A stretch of DNA of 16,626 nt from JAZKFP01 sp040386355 (lineage in GTDB: Bacteria > Pseudomonadota > Gammaproteobacteria > Pseudomonadales > UBA6940), in assembly GCA_040386355.1 (NCBI GenBank), contig JAZKFP010000160.1, positions 1 to 16,626 of the forward strand, given 5' to 3'. A program made the position numbers and the translations under genes. Shown piece after piece: positions 14,687 to 16,626 of this stretch (the stretch's first letter is position 1; the number at the start of each line of letters is the position of its first letter). The notes under the pieces are model-generated. The model was not told the DNA's origin, did no database searches, and was given only the letters and a program-made list of their open reading frames with translations.

Positions 14687-16615
14687 TTATTTCTTATCGT
14701 CCACTTCTTCAAATTCAGCATCAATTACACCTTCTTCTTCTGATTTTTTAGAATCAGTTGAAGCTTGTGGATTACTGTCAGCGCCGCCTTGTCCTGCTTG
14801 CGCCACCATTAAATCGGTAAGCTTGCTAGCAACTTCAGATAACGCTTTAGTTTTTTCTTCGATTTCTTCTTTTGAACCCGTTTTCATAACGGCTTCTAAT
14901 GCACTCAATGCTGTATTAATTTTATCTTGGTCATCTTTTGGTACTTTGTCGCCCAAATCTTTTAATGATTTACGCGTGCCGTGTACCATGCTGTCAGCAG
15001 TATTGCGAGTAAGCACTAACTCTTCAAATTTACGATCCGCATCCGCATTTGCTTCTGCGTCCTTTTTCATTTTTTCAATTTCTTCTTCCGACAATCCAGT
15101 CGATGCTTTAATAACAATCGATTGTTGTTTGCCCGACGCTTTGTCTTTTGCAGACACATTTAAAATACCATTTGCATCAATATCAAATGTTACTTCAATT
15201 TGCGGCATACCACGTGAAGCAGGTGGAATTTCTGCAAGATCAAACCGACCTAATGATTTATTTAAATTGGCTTGCTTACGCTCACCCTGTAATACATGCA
15301 CAGTCACTGCGGTTTGATTGTCTTCCGCGGTAGAGAACACTTGCGAAGCGCGTGTTGGAATTGTGGTATTTTTTTCAATTAACGGCGTCATTACTCCACC
15401 CATGGTTTCAATACCAAGCGTTAATGGCGTCACGTCTAACAATAAAATATCTTTCACTTCACCAGATAAAACTGCCGCTTGAATTGCTGCACCGACCGCA
15501 ACCGCTTCATCAGGATTAACGTCTTTACGTGGTTCTTTACCAAAAAATTCTTTAACTTTAAGTTGAACCATTGGCATACGTGTTTGACCACCCACCAAAA
15601 TCACATCGGAAATTTCCGCTGCGGTTTTGCCAGCGTCTTTTAACGCAATACGACAAGGCTCCATCGTACGTTCAACCAGTTCACTTACTAAGGATTCTAA
15701 TTTTGCGCGAGTGACGCGAATATTTAAATGCTTAGGACCTGAAGCGTCAGCGGTGATATAGGGTAAATTAATGTCGGTTTGTTGACTCGAAGATAATTCG
15801 ATTTTTGCTTTTTCAGCGCCTTCTTTTAAACGCTGAAGTGCTAATGGATCTTTGCGTAAATCCATTCCAGAATCTTTCTTAAATTCTTCAAGTAAGAAAT
15901 CAATTAATTTTAAATCGAAATCTTCACCACCTAAAAAGGTGTCACCATTAGTAGATAACACTTCAAATTGATGTTCGCCGTCCACTTCAGCAATTTCAAT
16001 AATGGAAACGTCAAAGGTACCACCACCTAAGTCGTACACAGCAATAATAGAATCACCGCCACGTTTTTTATCAAGGCCGTACGCTAATGCTGCTGCAGTA
16101 GGTTCGTTAATAATACGTTTAACTTCAAGACCTGCAATTCGACCCGCATCTTTCGTTGCTTGACGTTGTGAGTCGTTGAAATACGCAGGTACAGTAATTA
16201 CCGCCTCAGTCACGGCCTCACCTAAATAATCTTCCGCAGTTTTTTTCATTTTCTTCAAAACTTCAGCGGAAATTTGTTGCGGTGCTAGTTTCTTGCCTTT
16301 GGCTTCTACCCAAGCGTCGCCATTGTCTGCAGCAACGATGGTGTAAGGAACCATTTGAATATCTTTTTGAACAACACCGTCTTTAAATTTTCGGCCAATT
16401 AAACGCTTTACAGCAAATAATGTGTTGGTCGGATTCGTTACCGATTGTCTTTTTGCGGCCTGACCTACTAACACTTCCGCGTCATCGGTATACGCAATAA
16501 TTGAAGGCGTGGTTCGTGCACCTTCAGAATTTTCAATCACTTTAACCTGGTCACCTTCCATTACTGCCACACATGAATTTGTGGTGCCTAAATCAATACC
16601 AATCATTTTCGCCAT
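14687..16615 (-). CDS. dnaK: Molecular chaperone DnaK (Hsp70)
   Basis: ATP-driven cytoplasmic chaperone. The nucleotide-binding domain opens with IGIDLGTTNSCVAV (5-18), and the second phosphate motif DLGGGTFDVS is at 195-204. The interdomain linker region has LLLDVTPLTLGIE. The substrate-binding domain and helical lid follow, and the acidic tail ends in EFEEVDDKK, the usual bacterial C-terminus. Length (642 residues) is full; E. coli DnaK is 638. The ATG at 16615 gives the conserved MAKxIGIDLG beginning. Only 11 bases lie upstream in the window and they show no clear Shine-Dalgarno. Its promoter, and probably grpE, fall outside the window. Confidence 0.99.
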   Translation of the reverse strand: MAKMIGIDLGTTNSCVAVMEGDQVKVIENSEGARTTPSIIAYTDDAEVLVGQAAKRQSVTNPTNTLFAVKRLIGRKFKDGVVQKDIQMVPYTIVAADNGDAWVEAKGKKLAPQQISAEVLKKMKKTAEDYLGEAVTEAVITVPAYFNDSQRQATKDAGRIAGLEVKRIINEPTAAALAYGLDKKRGGDSIIAVYDLGGGTFDVSIIEIAEVDGEHQFEVLSTNGDTFLGGEDFDLKLIDFLLEEFKKDSGMDLRKDPLALQRLKEGAEKAKIELSSSQQTDINLPYITADASGPKHLNIRVTRAKLESLVSELVERTMEPCRIALKDAGKTAAEISDVILVGGQTRMPMVQLKVKEFFGKEPRKDVNPDEAVAVGAAIQAAVLSGEVKDILLLDVTPLTLGIETMGGVMTPLIEKNTTIPTRASQVFSTAEDNQTAVTVHVLQGERKQANLNKSLGRFDLAEIPPASRGMPQIEVTFDIDANGILNVSAKDKASGKQQSIVIKASTGLSEEEIEKMKKDAEANADADRKFEELVLTRNTADSMVHGTRKSLKDLGDKVPKDDQDKINTALSALEAVMKTGSKEEIEEKTKALSEVASKLTDLMVAQAGQGGADSNPQASTDSKKSEEEGVIDAEFEEVDDKK

Positions 16616-16626
16616 AACTAAAAATC

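Noticed and set aside
14823..15317. 164-codon plus-strand frame antisense to dnaK
   Set aside because: Antisense shadows of dnaK are common because of its codon pattern; the Ser/Ala-rich product resembles no family.

Overview
The window looks like chromosome from an AT-rich gammaproteobacterium, plausibly a host-associated lineage near Legionellales or Coxiellaceae. The pointers are the gammaproteobacterial-type block dnaK-dnaJ-dapB, a proteobacterial DUF2333 protein, a POT-family peptide transporter, and a large Ser/Asn-rich protein with ankyrin repeats of the kind host-associated bacteria secrete. The lineage call is inference from gene content; no rRNA or other phylogenetic marker lies here.

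Layout. A POT peptide/H+ symporter (33-1373, +) converges on a stand-alone flavoprotein of the SelD-N-terminal-like type (1550-2698, -). A 400-base spacer (2699-3099) carries a series of hairpins ending in a minus-strand terminator. It separates the flavoprotein from a ~800-residue ankyrin protein (3100-5508, -), which looks like a secreted effector and contains an internal duplication. Divergent from it is a two-gene operon: a Wzi-like outer-membrane barrel (5654-7114) and a five-helix YdcZ-type membrane protein (7123-7584). The spacer 7585-8003 holds a MITE-like element with 16-bp perfect terminal inverted repeats and an apparent 5-bp target duplication. A RES-Xre type II toxin-antitoxin pair follows (8004-9095, -). 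The rest is housekeeping on the minus strand: nadE, a DUF2333 membrane protein, dapB, dnaJ and dnaK. Two more copies of the MITE terminal unit lie between dapB and dnaJ, and a 14-bp perfect hairpin lies between dnaK and dnaJ.

How the genes relate. dnaK and dnaJ encode the Hsp70 chaperone pair (grpE would lie beyond the right edge). dapB serves lysine and peptidoglycan synthesis. nadE makes NAD+ and sits directly upstream of a toxin whose family destroys NAD+, an adjacency worth testing. The most interesting items are the ankyrin protein, the MITE and its related palindromes, the structured spacer at 2842-3087, the Shine-Dalgarno-sequestering hairpin ahead of the Wzi gene, and the RES-Xre/nadE neighbourhood. 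I found no CRISPR array, tRNA, rRNA, intact insertion sequence or phage gene.
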